NCBI GenBank assembly: GCA_900772445.1
Contig: CAAHEL010000022.1
Span: 1-5,865, forward strand
DNA length: 5,865 nucleotides
Direction of reading: 5' to 3'
Source of the DNA: Bacilli bacterium
GTDB lineage: Bacteria > Bacillota_I > Bacilli_A > RF39 > UBA660
Below the pieces are notes generated by a model, which ran no database searches, was not told the origin of the DNA, and saw nothing but the letters and a program-made list of their open reading frames with translations. The position numbers and the translations under genes were made by a program. This document shows positions 1-5,832 of the stretch, one piece after another; within the stretch, counting starts at the first letter, position 1, and the number at the start of each line of letters is the position of its first letter.

Positions 1-30
1 CTACCTCTATTTTATTATAATTATAACACA
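1..30 (-). promoter_or_regulatory. Putative extended -10 promoter and SD of a minus-strand gene beginning just outside the window
   Basis: Read on the minus strand, TGTTATAAT (bases 28 down to 20) is a perfect extended -10 element. AGAGGTAG at 8-1 looks like an SD at the normal distance from a start codon that would lie just past base 1. No good -35 is seen: TTTCTT at 48-43 is weak, though an extended -10 needs less help. It follows directly after the proposed terminator of the ligase gene, so the next gene leftward is probably transcribed independently. The gene itself is not in the window. Confidence 0.4.
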
Positions 31-31
31 C

Positions 32-80
32 AAAAAAAAGAAAAGAAAGTTTATTTCCCATCAATTTCTAACTTTCTTTT
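32..80 (-). terminator. Probable intrinsic terminator of the adenylate-forming enzyme gene
   Basis: On the minus strand, AAAAGAAAGTT (80-70) and AACTTTCTTTT (51-41) form a perfect 11-bp inverted repeat around an 18-base loop. It is followed, after one base, by eight T's (39-32). The stop codon of the upstream gene (53-51) falls at the edge of the right arm. The stem has only two G-C pairs and the loop is long, so it is a weak hairpin. The T-tract and its position at the gene end support the call. Confidence 0.45.
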
Positions 81-1892
81 TCTTTCTAATTTTTTATAAT
101 CAACCTTACCTACAGTAGTAAGTGGTAAGTCTTCTTCGATAATAAAATCTGTTGGTAAAGAATACTCTGGTAATTCTTCTTTACATAAATCCATTAATTC
201 TTTCTTTAATTCTTTTAAATCACTAATACTCTTATCTTTTAAAACTATATGTGCTTCAGGTGAAGAACCAAATTCCACACTAGGAATACCAATAACACAA
301 CAATTATCAATATGAACGTTCTTTAAAATAGTTTTTTCTATCAATGATGGATATACTTTAAATCCACCATGTGCTATCATTCTTTTAATTCTACCCTTAA
401 AATATAAAAATCCATCTTCATCAATAATACCCAAGTCTCCAGAGTGAACCCATTTAGTATCATTATGTTTTTTAATTACTAAATCTTCTTCATCAGAATT
501 ATTTAAATATCCTTGCATTATCGAAGGCCCAGTTAAACAAATTTCTCCTTCTTCTCCATATTTTAATTCTTCATAACCAGCATCAGTTTCTTTAAATATA
601 CCATAATTATTAAGAGGTAAAGGAATACCTAAACTAACTACTTTATTTAAACCGCCTAAACATAAAACTCCTGTAGAACTTACTTCAGTCATACCATATC
701 CCTTTTCCGCTCTAGCACTAGAATTATGTTCTTCTAAAAAATTATTAATTTGTATTTCTTTTTCTTTTTTTAATTCATCTCCACCAATACCAATATGTTT
801 TAAATTACTCCAATTAAGTTTTTTTGCTCTTTCATCATTTATAAAATGTTCTACATATGAAGGAACAGTTAAAGTATGATTAGGATTATATTTAATCATA
901 TATTCAGTAAATTCTTCCGGAGATAGTATTGGAGCAATAATATTAGTAATACCTAAACACATAGGCATATGTATTGCCACAATACCATACGCTACAAATG
1001 GTACAATATCATTTAAAAAAGTATCATTTTTATTATAACCAATACCAAGTAACTTATATTGAAGTGCCATTGCATTAAAACACTCATTAGATAACCTAAC
1101 AGTTTTAGATTCACCAGTAGTACCTCCAGTATGAACGTATAAAGCAGTAGTATCTTTAGTAAATTCTGGATATTGAACCTTATCAAAATTAATAATATTA
1201 TAAAACTTATTCCAAGAAATATATTTATCTTTTCTTTTAATATCAGATATTCTTTTCTTTTCTTCTTTTTTATTTAATTTTTCATCATTACTTTTTTTAG
1301 TTCTTAATTCCTTCTTTACTCCTTCATATAAACCTTTAATAGATATAGAATTAAGTGGTGATATAGTAATAACTTTTTCTACACCAGTATTTTTAATTGC
1401 TTCATCAACTTGTGGTAAAAAATTATCTAGAGATATAAATATTTTAGTATTAGTTTCATTAATATAATTTTTTATTGTTTTAGCGTCACTTCTTACATCA
1501 ATTAAATTAACAATTGCCCCAAGCCTATTTAAAGCATATATTGATGTTTCTAGTTCAGGATTACCAACTGACATAACAGTAACAACATCTCCCTTTTTAA
1601 TACCAAGTTTACTAAAACTCTTACTTGCTTTTTCAATTTTTTTCTTAAATTCTCTAAAAGTAATTTCAGTACCAAAATATTCAATTGCTATACCATCCAT
1701 ATTATCATTATTTTCACTAATCATATATTCATACATTGTTTTATCAGGTACTTCAGCAATTAACATATCTTTAGAATAAAACTTTTGCCAAGGTTTATCA
1801 ATACTAGCATATCCTGTTAATTCCTTACTTTCTTCCTTACAAATAACATATTTATCAAGCATTTCACCATATACATTAATCTTATTAATCAT
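51..1892 (-). CDS. Class I adenylate-forming enzyme (AMP-binding; acyl-CoA synthetase/ligase-like), 613 aa
   Basis: Members of this superfamily activate a carboxylate with ATP to an acyl-AMP and usually pass it to CoA or a carrier thiol; a cytosolic fatty-acid or acyl-CoA ligase is most likely. Residues here count from the start at 1892. The P-loop-like A3 motif HTGGTTGESK is at 254-263, A5 GYGMTE at 398-403, A7 HSGDLG at 483-488 and A8 GRIKRMIAHGGFK at 500-512. The C-terminal A10 PLTTVGK carries the expected catalytic Lys596. The N-terminal KPWQKFYS stretch is typical of Firmicutes acyl-CoA ligases. I chose the ATG at 1890-1892 because AAGGGGAG lies 5 bases upstream. The frame stays open 17 codons further, to an ATG at 1943, but those codons overlap the promoter. 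A very Lys/Glu-rich stretch (about 193-223) sits before the A3 motif. No membrane segments are seen. It is monocistronic by its own promoter and terminator. Substrate cannot be read from sequence, and no carrier protein or CoA pathway gene is adjacent. Confidence 0.9.
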   Translation of the reverse strand: MINKINVYGEMLDKYVICKEESKELTGYASIDKPWQKFYSKDMLIAEVPDKTMYEYMISENNDNMDGIAIEYFGTEITFREFKKKIEKASKSFSKLGIKKGDVVTVMSVGNPELETSIYALNRLGAIVNLIDVRSDAKTIKNYINETNTKIFISLDNFLPQVDEAIKNTGVEKVITISPLNSISIKGLYEGVKKELRTKKSNDEKLNKKEEKKRISDIKRKDKYISWNKFYNIINFDKVQYPEFTKDTTALYVHTGGTTGESKTVRLSNECFNAMALQYKLLGIGYNKNDTFLNDIVPFVAYGIVAIHMPMCLGITNIIAPILSPEEFTEYMIKYNPNHTLTVPSYVEHFINDERAKKLNWSNLKHIGIGGDELKKEKEIQINNFLEEHNSSARAEKGYGMTEVSSTGVLCLGGLNKVVSLGIPLPLNNYGIFKETDAGYEELKYGEEGEICLTGPSIMQGYLNNSDEEDLVIKKHNDTKWVHSGDLGIIDEDGFLYFKGRIKRMIAHGGFKVYPSLIEKTILKNVHIDNCCVIGIPSVEFGSSPEAHIVLKDKSISDLKELKKELMDLCKEELPEYSLPTDFIIEEDLPLTTVGKVDYKKLERKRKLEIDGK

Positions 1893-1897
1893 AATAT

Positions 1898-1905
1898 CTC
1901 CCCTT
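1898..1905 (-). promoter_or_regulatory. SD that fixes the start of the adenylate-forming enzyme
   Basis: AAGGGGAG read on the minus strand lies 5 bases before the ATG at 1892. Longer starts at 1943 and 1931 have no SD and lie inside or upstream of the -35/-10 region, so they would not be in the mRNA. This is the main argument for the 613-residue rather than the 630-residue product. Confidence 0.85.
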
Positions 1906-1914
1906 ACAGGCAGT

Positions 1915-1943
1915 ATTATAACATAAAACATATTAAAATACAA
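1915..1943 (-). promoter_or_regulatory. Sigma-A-type extended -10 promoter of the adenylate-forming enzyme gene
   Basis: On the minus strand: -35 TTGTAT (1943-1938), a 17-base spacer, and -10 TATAAT (1920-1915) preceded by TGT (extended -10 TG at 1923-1922). Transcription would start near 1908, leaving a leader of roughly 15 bases that is little more than the SD. It begins directly after the T-tract of the upstream operon's terminator, so the ligase gene is a separate unit. Confidence 0.8.
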
Positions 1944-1944
1944 G

Positions 1945-1969
1945 AAAAAAAGAACTATTTCTAGTCCCT
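1945..1969 (-). terminator. Intrinsic terminator of the gltX-cysS-peptidase operon
   Basis: On the minus strand, GGACTA (1967-1962), loop GAAA (1961-1958) and TAGTTC (1957-1952) form a 6-bp stem with one G-U pair, extendable by two more pairs (one G-U). Seven T's follow (1951-1945). The GAAA loop is a stable GNRA tetraloop. The TAG stop codon of the peptidase (1963-1961) lies inside the hairpin, so termination signal and coding end overlap. Confidence 0.75.
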
Positions 1970-2650
1970 ATTATTATTTGAAATAATTAATAACCTTAAT
2001 ATTTGAAATATAGTATTAAGAACACTAGCAACATAAGTAAATGCTGCCGCACTAAGCATTTTAGAAACACCGTTTTGTTCTTCCTTGTCTGCTAAATTCA
2101 AATTATCTATAATTCCTTTTGCTCTTTTTGAAGCATTAAATTCAACAGGCAATGTTACTAATTGGAATAACAAAGTAACTCCTAAAACAACAATACCACA
2201 TACTATAATATCAAATAATCCTGCAATAATACCAATAATAGTAACAAAATATCCCATCTTAGTAACAAAATTTACTACAGGTACTAATTTACTTCTTATT
2301 ATCATATAATTATAATTATCTTTATCTTGTAAAGCGTGTCCGCATTCGTGTGCTGCAACTGCTAAAGAAGCAATACTTTCACCGTGAAATACATCAGTAG
2401 AAAGTCTTACAACCTTATTACTAGGGTCATAATGATCTGTTAAGTTACCATTAACTTCCACTACGTGAATATCTTCAAGACCAAAACTATCTAGTATTTT
2501 TCTTGCAACCTCAAAACCACTTATTCTTTTCTTATTTTCTATTTGTTTATATTTACTATAAGAACTAGTAACTTTAATTTGAGCGATTAAAGTAATTAAA
2601 AAACCTATAATTAATAATAAATATTCTAAAGCATAACTATTATATTCCAT
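1961..2650 (-). CDS. Membrane-anchored neutral zinc metallopeptidase, YugP-like family
   Basis: This is a 229-residue putative zinc-dependent membrane protease with the usual length of the YugP / Zn_peptidase_2 family, whose substrates are largely unknown. The zinc and catalytic motif HECGH is at residues 101-105. The family-typical PVEFNASKRA at 168-177 offers Glu170 as a plausible third zinc ligand (inferred). Hydrophobic segments are an N-terminal anchor (about 9-26), a long double-span region (about 121-168) and a C-terminal span (about 198-223). The start is set by AGGAGG 4 bases before the ATG. It lies 8 bases after cysS with its SD overlapping the cysS stop codon, so it is cotranscribed and probably translationally coupled with the two tRNA synthetase genes. 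That context does not reveal its substrate. The stop codon lies within the operon's terminator hairpin. Confidence 0.9.
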   Translation of the reverse strand: MEYNSYALEYLLLIIGFLITLIAQIKVTSSYSKYKQIENKKRISGFEVARKILDSFGLEDIHVVEVNGNLTDHYDPSNKVVRLSTDVFHGESIASLAVAAHECGHALQDKDNYNYMIIRSKLVPVVNFVTKMGYFVTIIGIIAGLFDIIVCGIVVLGVTLLFQLVTLPVEFNASKRAKGIIDNLNLADKEEQNGVSKMLSAAAFTYVASVLNTIFQILRLLIISNNNRD

Positions 2651-2654
2651 CTTA

Positions 2655-2661
2655 CCTCCTA
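2655..2661 (-). promoter_or_regulatory. SD of the peptidase gene overlapping the cysS stop codon
   Basis: On the minus strand TAGGAGG is both the cysS stop (TAG, 2661-2659) and a full SD (AGGAGG, 2660-2655), 4 bases before the peptidase ATG. A ribosome ending cysS would already be at the next initiation site, which suggests termination-reinitiation coupling. Confidence 0.85.
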
Positions 2662-3972
2662 TAAAATATTCTTTTCTATTAATTTTTTTCTATAAATATC
2701 TGCAGATTCAAAATCCTTATTATTTCTTGCTTCTATCCAACTATTATAAAGATTAAATTCTTCCTCACTAAATTTAGGCATATCATAAACTAATCCTAAA
2801 ACATCAGTAATTCTAACTATCTTACTAGTAAGATTAGTAATATTATCTCCCTTATTTCTAATTTCAGAATTCAAACTCTTAACAAGTTCTAATAAATAAG
2901 TAATAACATTCGGAGTATTAAAATCATCGTCCATATATTCTTCAAATTTAGAATCCCTAATATCTTTATCTATCTCTAAATTATTAGTATTAATAATTAA
3001 ATTTGCTTGCTTTAATACCGTAGTAATCTTATTATCAATATTTTTACTTTCTTCAAACAAATTATCAGTCAAATTAATTGGTTGCATATAATGTGTACTA
3101 AACATAGATAACTTAATTACATTACTAGAGTGTTCCTTAACAAAATCTCTTGCTAAAACAAAGTTATTTAAACTCTTACTCATCTTTTCACCATTAATAT
3201 TAATAAAACCATTATGCATCCAGTAATTAGCAATATAATTATCATTAAGAGCAATACTTTGAGCAATTTCGTTTTCGTGATGAGGAAATTTCAAATCAAC
3301 TCCCCCAGCGTGAATATCTATTTTTTTACCAAAATACTTATTTATCATAACAACACATTCAGTGTGCCATCCGGGAATACCTAATCCCCAAGGACTTTCA
3401 AATCTTTCACCCTTATCAGTTTTTCTCCATAAAGCAAAATCTAATGGATTTTCTTTTTTTTCATCAATTTCTACCCTTGCCCCAGAAATTAAATCTTGAG
3501 CGTTTTGATTAGATAAAATACCATAATCCTTTATCTTAGAAACCCTAAAATATACGTCTCCATCTTTTTCATAAGCATAACCAGTATCAATTAATTTACT
3601 AATAAATGAAAATATATCATCCAAACAATCTATTACTCTAGGTCTTAAATCAATATCACAACAATTATAACTCTTTAAGTCTTCCAAAAATGCTTTAATA
3701 AATTTATCAGCAACTTCTCTTTCAGTCATAGATAACTCTTCTGCTGCTTTAGTAATTTTAGGATTAATATCAGTAAAATTTGATGCATATGTAACTTTAT
3801 AACCTAAATATTTAAAATACTTATATACCATATCAAAAGTAATAACAGGTCTCATATTACCGATATGTACGTAATTATATACCGTTGGACCACAAACATA
3901 CATTGTTACCTTACCTTTTTCTATTGGTATAAATTCTTCTTTCTTATCAGTAAGTGAATTATATATTTTCAT
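2659..3972 (-). CDS. cysS: Cysteinyl-tRNA synthetase, with shortened C-terminus
   Basis: This cytosolic class I aminoacyl-tRNA synthetase charges tRNA-Cys with cysteine using ATP. The CGPTVYNYVHIGN stretch (27-39) holds the HIGH-type motif HIGN at 36-39. KMSKS is at 263-267. Zinc and cysteine-selecting residues match the E. coli enzyme by position: Cys27, Cys206, His231 and Glu235 as zinc ligands, plus Thr67, Trp202, His221 and Asp226. The catalytic core therefore looks intact. The product is 437 residues against about 460-470 in E. coli and B. subtilis. It ends at RKKLIEKNIL and lacks the usual short tail with a D-T-P-x-G-T-x-W type ending. A second oddity is NFTDINPK at 65-72, where this family usually has N-x-T-D-x-D-D-K. 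The start follows GGAGG by 7 bases, with the SD overlapping the gltX stop codon. It is the second gene of the operon; in B. subtilis gltX and cysS are also close but separated by cysE, which is absent here. Confidence 0.96.
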   Translation of the reverse strand: MKIYNSLTDKKEEFIPIEKGKVTMYVCGPTVYNYVHIGNMRPVITFDMVYKYFKYLGYKVTYASNFTDINPKITKAAEELSMTEREVADKFIKAFLEDLKSYNCCDIDLRPRVIDCLDDIFSFISKLIDTGYAYEKDGDVYFRVSKIKDYGILSNQNAQDLISGARVEIDEKKENPLDFALWRKTDKGERFESPWGLGIPGWHTECVVMINKYFGKKIDIHAGGVDLKFPHHENEIAQSIALNDNYIANYWMHNGFININGEKMSKSLNNFVLARDFVKEHSSNVIKLSMFSTHYMQPINLTDNLFEESKNIDNKITTVLKQANLIINTNNLEIDKDIRDSKFEEYMDDDFNTPNVITYLLELVKSLNSEIRNKGDNITNLTSKIVRITDVLGLVYDMPKFSEEEFNLYNSWIEARNNKDFESADIYRKKLIEKNIL

Positions 3973-3979
3973 CTTATTT

Positions 3980-3987
3980 CCTCCTTA
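3980..3987 (-). promoter_or_regulatory. SD of cysS overlapping the gltX stop codon
   Basis: On the minus strand TAAGGAGG joins the gltX stop TAA (3987-3985) to the cysS SD core GGAGG (3984-3980), 7 bases before the cysS ATG. It repeats the stop/SD overlap seen at the next junction and supports cotranscription and coupled translation. Confidence 0.85.
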
Positions 3988-5406
3988 TTTATTTAAATAT
4001 TCTAATACCTTATCTTTACCTAATAAATACAAAGTATAATCAAGTTCAGGACCGTGCATAATACCAGTAGTTTTAATTCTAATAGGCATATATAACATCT
4101 TCCCCTTAACTCCTGCTTTTTCTTTTGTATTATTAATTGCCATATTAATATTTTCTCTATTCCATAAAGTAATATTATTTACTTCTTCCTTAAATACATT
4201 AATAGTATTATCTATTCCCTCTTGTTTCATAAATTCTAAACATTCATCACTAGTTGTATAATCACTAAAGAATAGACTAGTAAGAGAAACAATTTCCTTA
4301 CCATATTTTAATTCATCTTGATATAAACATACCAAATCCTTTATCCATTCAATACTTTTATCACTTAAATCATATGCTTCCTTTAAATGATTATAAGTCA
4401 AATCAAATAATTCATCCCTATTTAATTTCTTTATATAATGAGAATTAATCCATCTTAATTTCTTAACATCATATTGACTGGAAGACTTGCTAATTCTACT
4501 AGGTTCAAAAGCATTAATTAATTCCTCTAAAGTAAATATTTCTTGATTAGATTCAGGACTCCAACCTAAAAATGCCAAATAATTAACAATTGCTTCAGGT
4601 AAATAACCATCATTATATAAATCCATAAAAGAAGCGTCTCCATTTCTTTTTGATAACTTATTACCATCTTCTCCTAGAACCATAGCAACGTGAATATAAG
4701 TAGGTTTTTCCCAACCAAAAGCATCATATAACAAATTGTATTTAGCAGTTTGGTCTAAATATTCCTTCCCTCTAACAACGTGAGTAATTTCCATTAAATG
4801 ATCATCAACAACATTAGCAAAATTATAAGTTGGATAACCATCACTCTTTAATAAAATTTGGTCTTCAAGCAAAGAATTATCTATCTTAATCTTTCCATAT
4901 AATAAATCATTAACTTCCGTAATACCATATTTAGGCATCTTTTGTCTAATAACGTAAGGAATACCACTATCTAATTTTTCTTGTATTTCTTCCTTTAAAA
5001 GTCTACTACACTTTCCATCATAAGAATATGCCTTTCCTCTTTTTTCACATTCTTCCCTATCTTTTTGTATTTCTTCTTCCGTACAAAAACAATAGTAAGC
5101 ACTTCCCTTTTCTACTAATTCCAAAGCATATTTTTTATATAATTCTTTTCTTTTACTTTGAATATAAGGTCCATAATTACCTGGATTATTAGGCCCTTCA
5201 TCAATTATAAAATTACATAATTTTAACGTATTATAAATAAAATCAATTGCCCCAGGAACTTCTCTTTCTTGGTCTGTATCCTCAATTCTTAAAATAAAAT
5301 CTCCATCATACTTTCTAGCAAGTAAATATTCAAATATTGCCGTTCTTAAATTACCAATATGCATAAACCCAGTTGGACTTGGAGCATATCTTGTTCTAAC
5401 TTTCAT
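3985..5406 (-). CDS. gltX: Glutamyl-tRNA synthetase
   Basis: This cytosolic class I synthetase charges tRNA-Glu; many Bacillota enzymes also charge tRNA-Gln for later amidation, but specificity cannot be told from this window. The N-terminal RYAPSPTGFMHIGNLRTA (6-23) contains HIGN at 16-19. IEDTD follows at 41-45. A partial zinc-finger-like CFC (106-108) and Cys133 match the insert of bacterial GluRS. The KMSKS-type motif is KLSKR at 250-254. The helical anticodon-binding C-terminal half ends in the family-typical PIR...TTGIMHGPEL block (441-455). At 473 residues it is close to the usual 480-500, so complete. The ATG at 5406 follows GGAGG by 6 bases and a promoter about 25 bases upstream. It is first gene of the operon with cysS and the peptidase. 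The leader is only about 18 bases, too short for a T-box, unlike many synthetase genes in this phylum. Confidence 0.97.
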   Translation of the reverse strand: MKVRTRYAPSPTGFMHIGNLRTAIFEYLLARKYDGDFILRIEDTDQEREVPGAIDFIYNTLKLCNFIIDEGPNNPGNYGPYIQSKRKELYKKYALELVEKGSAYYCFCTEEEIQKDREECEKRGKAYSYDGKCSRLLKEEIQEKLDSGIPYVIRQKMPKYGITEVNDLLYGKIKIDNSLLEDQILLKSDGYPTYNFANVVDDHLMEITHVVRGKEYLDQTAKYNLLYDAFGWEKPTYIHVAMVLGEDGNKLSKRNGDASFMDLYNDGYLPEAIVNYLAFLGWSPESNQEIFTLEELINAFEPSRISKSSSQYDVKKLRWINSHYIKKLNRDELFDLTYNHLKEAYDLSDKSIEWIKDLVCLYQDELKYGKEIVSLTSLFFSDYTTSDECLEFMKQEGIDNTINVFKEEVNNITLWNRENINMAINNTKEKAGVKGKMLYMPIRIKTTGIMHGPELDYTLYLLGKDKVLEYLNK

Positions 5407-5411
5407 ATTAT

Positions 5412-5419
5412 TCCTCCCT
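5412..5419 (-). promoter_or_regulatory. SD of gltX
   Basis: AGGGAGGA read on the minus strand contains the core GGAGG, 6 bases before the ATG at 5406. It supports this start and leaves a leader of only about 18 bases below the proposed promoter. Confidence 0.8.
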
Positions 5420-5430
5420 CTTGAGTATAA

Positions 5431-5459
5431 ATTATACCACGATTAATAGATTTTTACTA
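5431..5459 (-). promoter_or_regulatory. Extended -10 promoter of the gltX-cysS-peptidase operon
   Basis: On the minus strand, -10 TATAAT (5436-5431) is preceded by TGG, giving an extended -10 (TG at 5439-5438). A weak -35 TAGTAA (5459-5454) stands 17 bases upstream and matches TTGACA at three of six positions. The start would be near 5424. No promoter is seen between the three genes. Confidence 0.72.
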
Positions 5460-5618
5460 TATTATTTCCAAAATTATTTTCTTTTTTGAGTACCTCCAAA
5501 GTCGTAAGAATATATAAATTAAAAACTATTTTTCATCTCTTTTACTAAATATAATACATAAAAAATATAACATTTTATATTCTTTTATATCTTACCATAT
5601 TTTTTTTCTATCTAACTA

Positions 5619-5647
5619 TTTACTTTAAATTCTTTTCATGTTACAAT
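5619..5647 (+). promoter_or_regulatory. Extended -10 promoter of the plus-strand leader and small ORF
   Basis: -35 TTTACT (5619-5624), a 17-base spacer, and -10 TACAAT (5642-5647) preceded by TGT (TG at 5639-5640). Transcription would start near 5654, giving about 30 bases before the small ORF and about 200 before the next gene at 5856. The extended -10 matches the style of the minus-strand promoters in this window. Confidence 0.68.
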
Positions 5648-5684
5648 TTTTATATAAAAATAATGAAAGGTAGGTGTCCCTCTT

Positions 5685-5813
5685 ATGAATAAAAATAGTC
5701 TTAATATCGTTAACTCCAAGTTAATTTTTAAGAGGGATAATTACTGTCTAAACCCTTATAAAATAAGAGATTATAAAGAATATAACTATAGGAGATTATC
5801 TAGAAATAGATAA
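5685..5813 (+). CDS. Small basic ORF, 42 aa; possible leader peptide
   Basis: I do not recognise a family. The ORF starts at ATG 5685, 8 bases after AGGTG, and is preceded by a good promoter, so expression is plausible. The product is strongly basic (11 Lys/Arg against 3 Asp/Glu) and rich in Asn and Tyr. Its C-terminal end YNYRRLSRNR carries four Arg and two Tyr in ten residues. It has no signal peptide or membrane segment. The start codon region is locked in a stem with 5729-5739, and the TAA stop (5811-5813) lies in the right arm of a terminator. It may be a leader peptide whose translation affects readthrough into the gene at 5856, a stand-alone small basic protein, or a chance ORF inside a structured RNA. 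Confidence 0.45.
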   Translation: MNKNSLNIVNSKLIFKRDNYCLNPYKIRDYKEYNYRRLSRNR

Positions 5814-5832
5814 CTTTTTCTATAGCTTTTTT
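5786..5832 (+). terminator. Strong intrinsic terminator or attenuator between the small ORF and the next gene
   Basis: Inner stem TTATCTA (5796-5802), loop GAAA (5803-5806), TAGATAA (5807-5813). Outer stem CTATAG (5786-5791) pairs with CTATAG (5820-5825). Between them GAGA can pair with four of the T's at 5815-5819. A T6 tract follows at 5827-5832. The GAAA tetraloop is the same as in the operon terminator at 1945-1969. It contains the small ORF's stop codon, and the next start codon is only 23 bases past the T-tract, which favours conditional readthrough. Confidence 0.75.

Larger units (their letters stand above)
5407..5684. other. Divergent intergenic region between gltX and the plus-strand leader/small ORF
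   Basis: This spacer of 278 bases holds the gltX promoter and SD at its left end and the plus-strand promoter at its right end. The middle (about 5460-5610) is almost pure A/T with no supported ORF, hairpin or RNA gene. The one less AT-rich patch is 5488-5508, which reads as an orphan GGAGG on the minus strand with no start codon at SD distance. I see no T-box, tRNA or repeat array in it. Confidence 0.7.

Noticed and set aside
1893..1943. Longer start (17 extra residues) for the adenylate-forming enzyme
   Set aside because: The extra codons overlap the -35/-10 promoter and have no SD, whereas the internal ATG at 1892 has AAGGGGAG at 5 bases.
2085..2309. Plus-strand ORF of 74 codons
   Set aside because: It is fully antisense to the peptidase gene, has no recognisable SD or promoter, and its hydrophobic, Thr/Ile-rich translation is what the complement of a membrane-protein gene gives.
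51..5406. Mycoplasma-type code with TGA as Trp
   Set aside because: All four long genes read through with TGG for Trp and no internal TGA. Stops are only TAA and TAG, so TGA use is untested here, but nothing supports reassignment.
5520..5575. Minus-strand mini-ORF of about 15 codons upstream of gltX
   Set aside because: It is too short, has no SD, lies upstream of the gltX promoter, and is the sort of ORF expected by chance in A/T-rich spacer.
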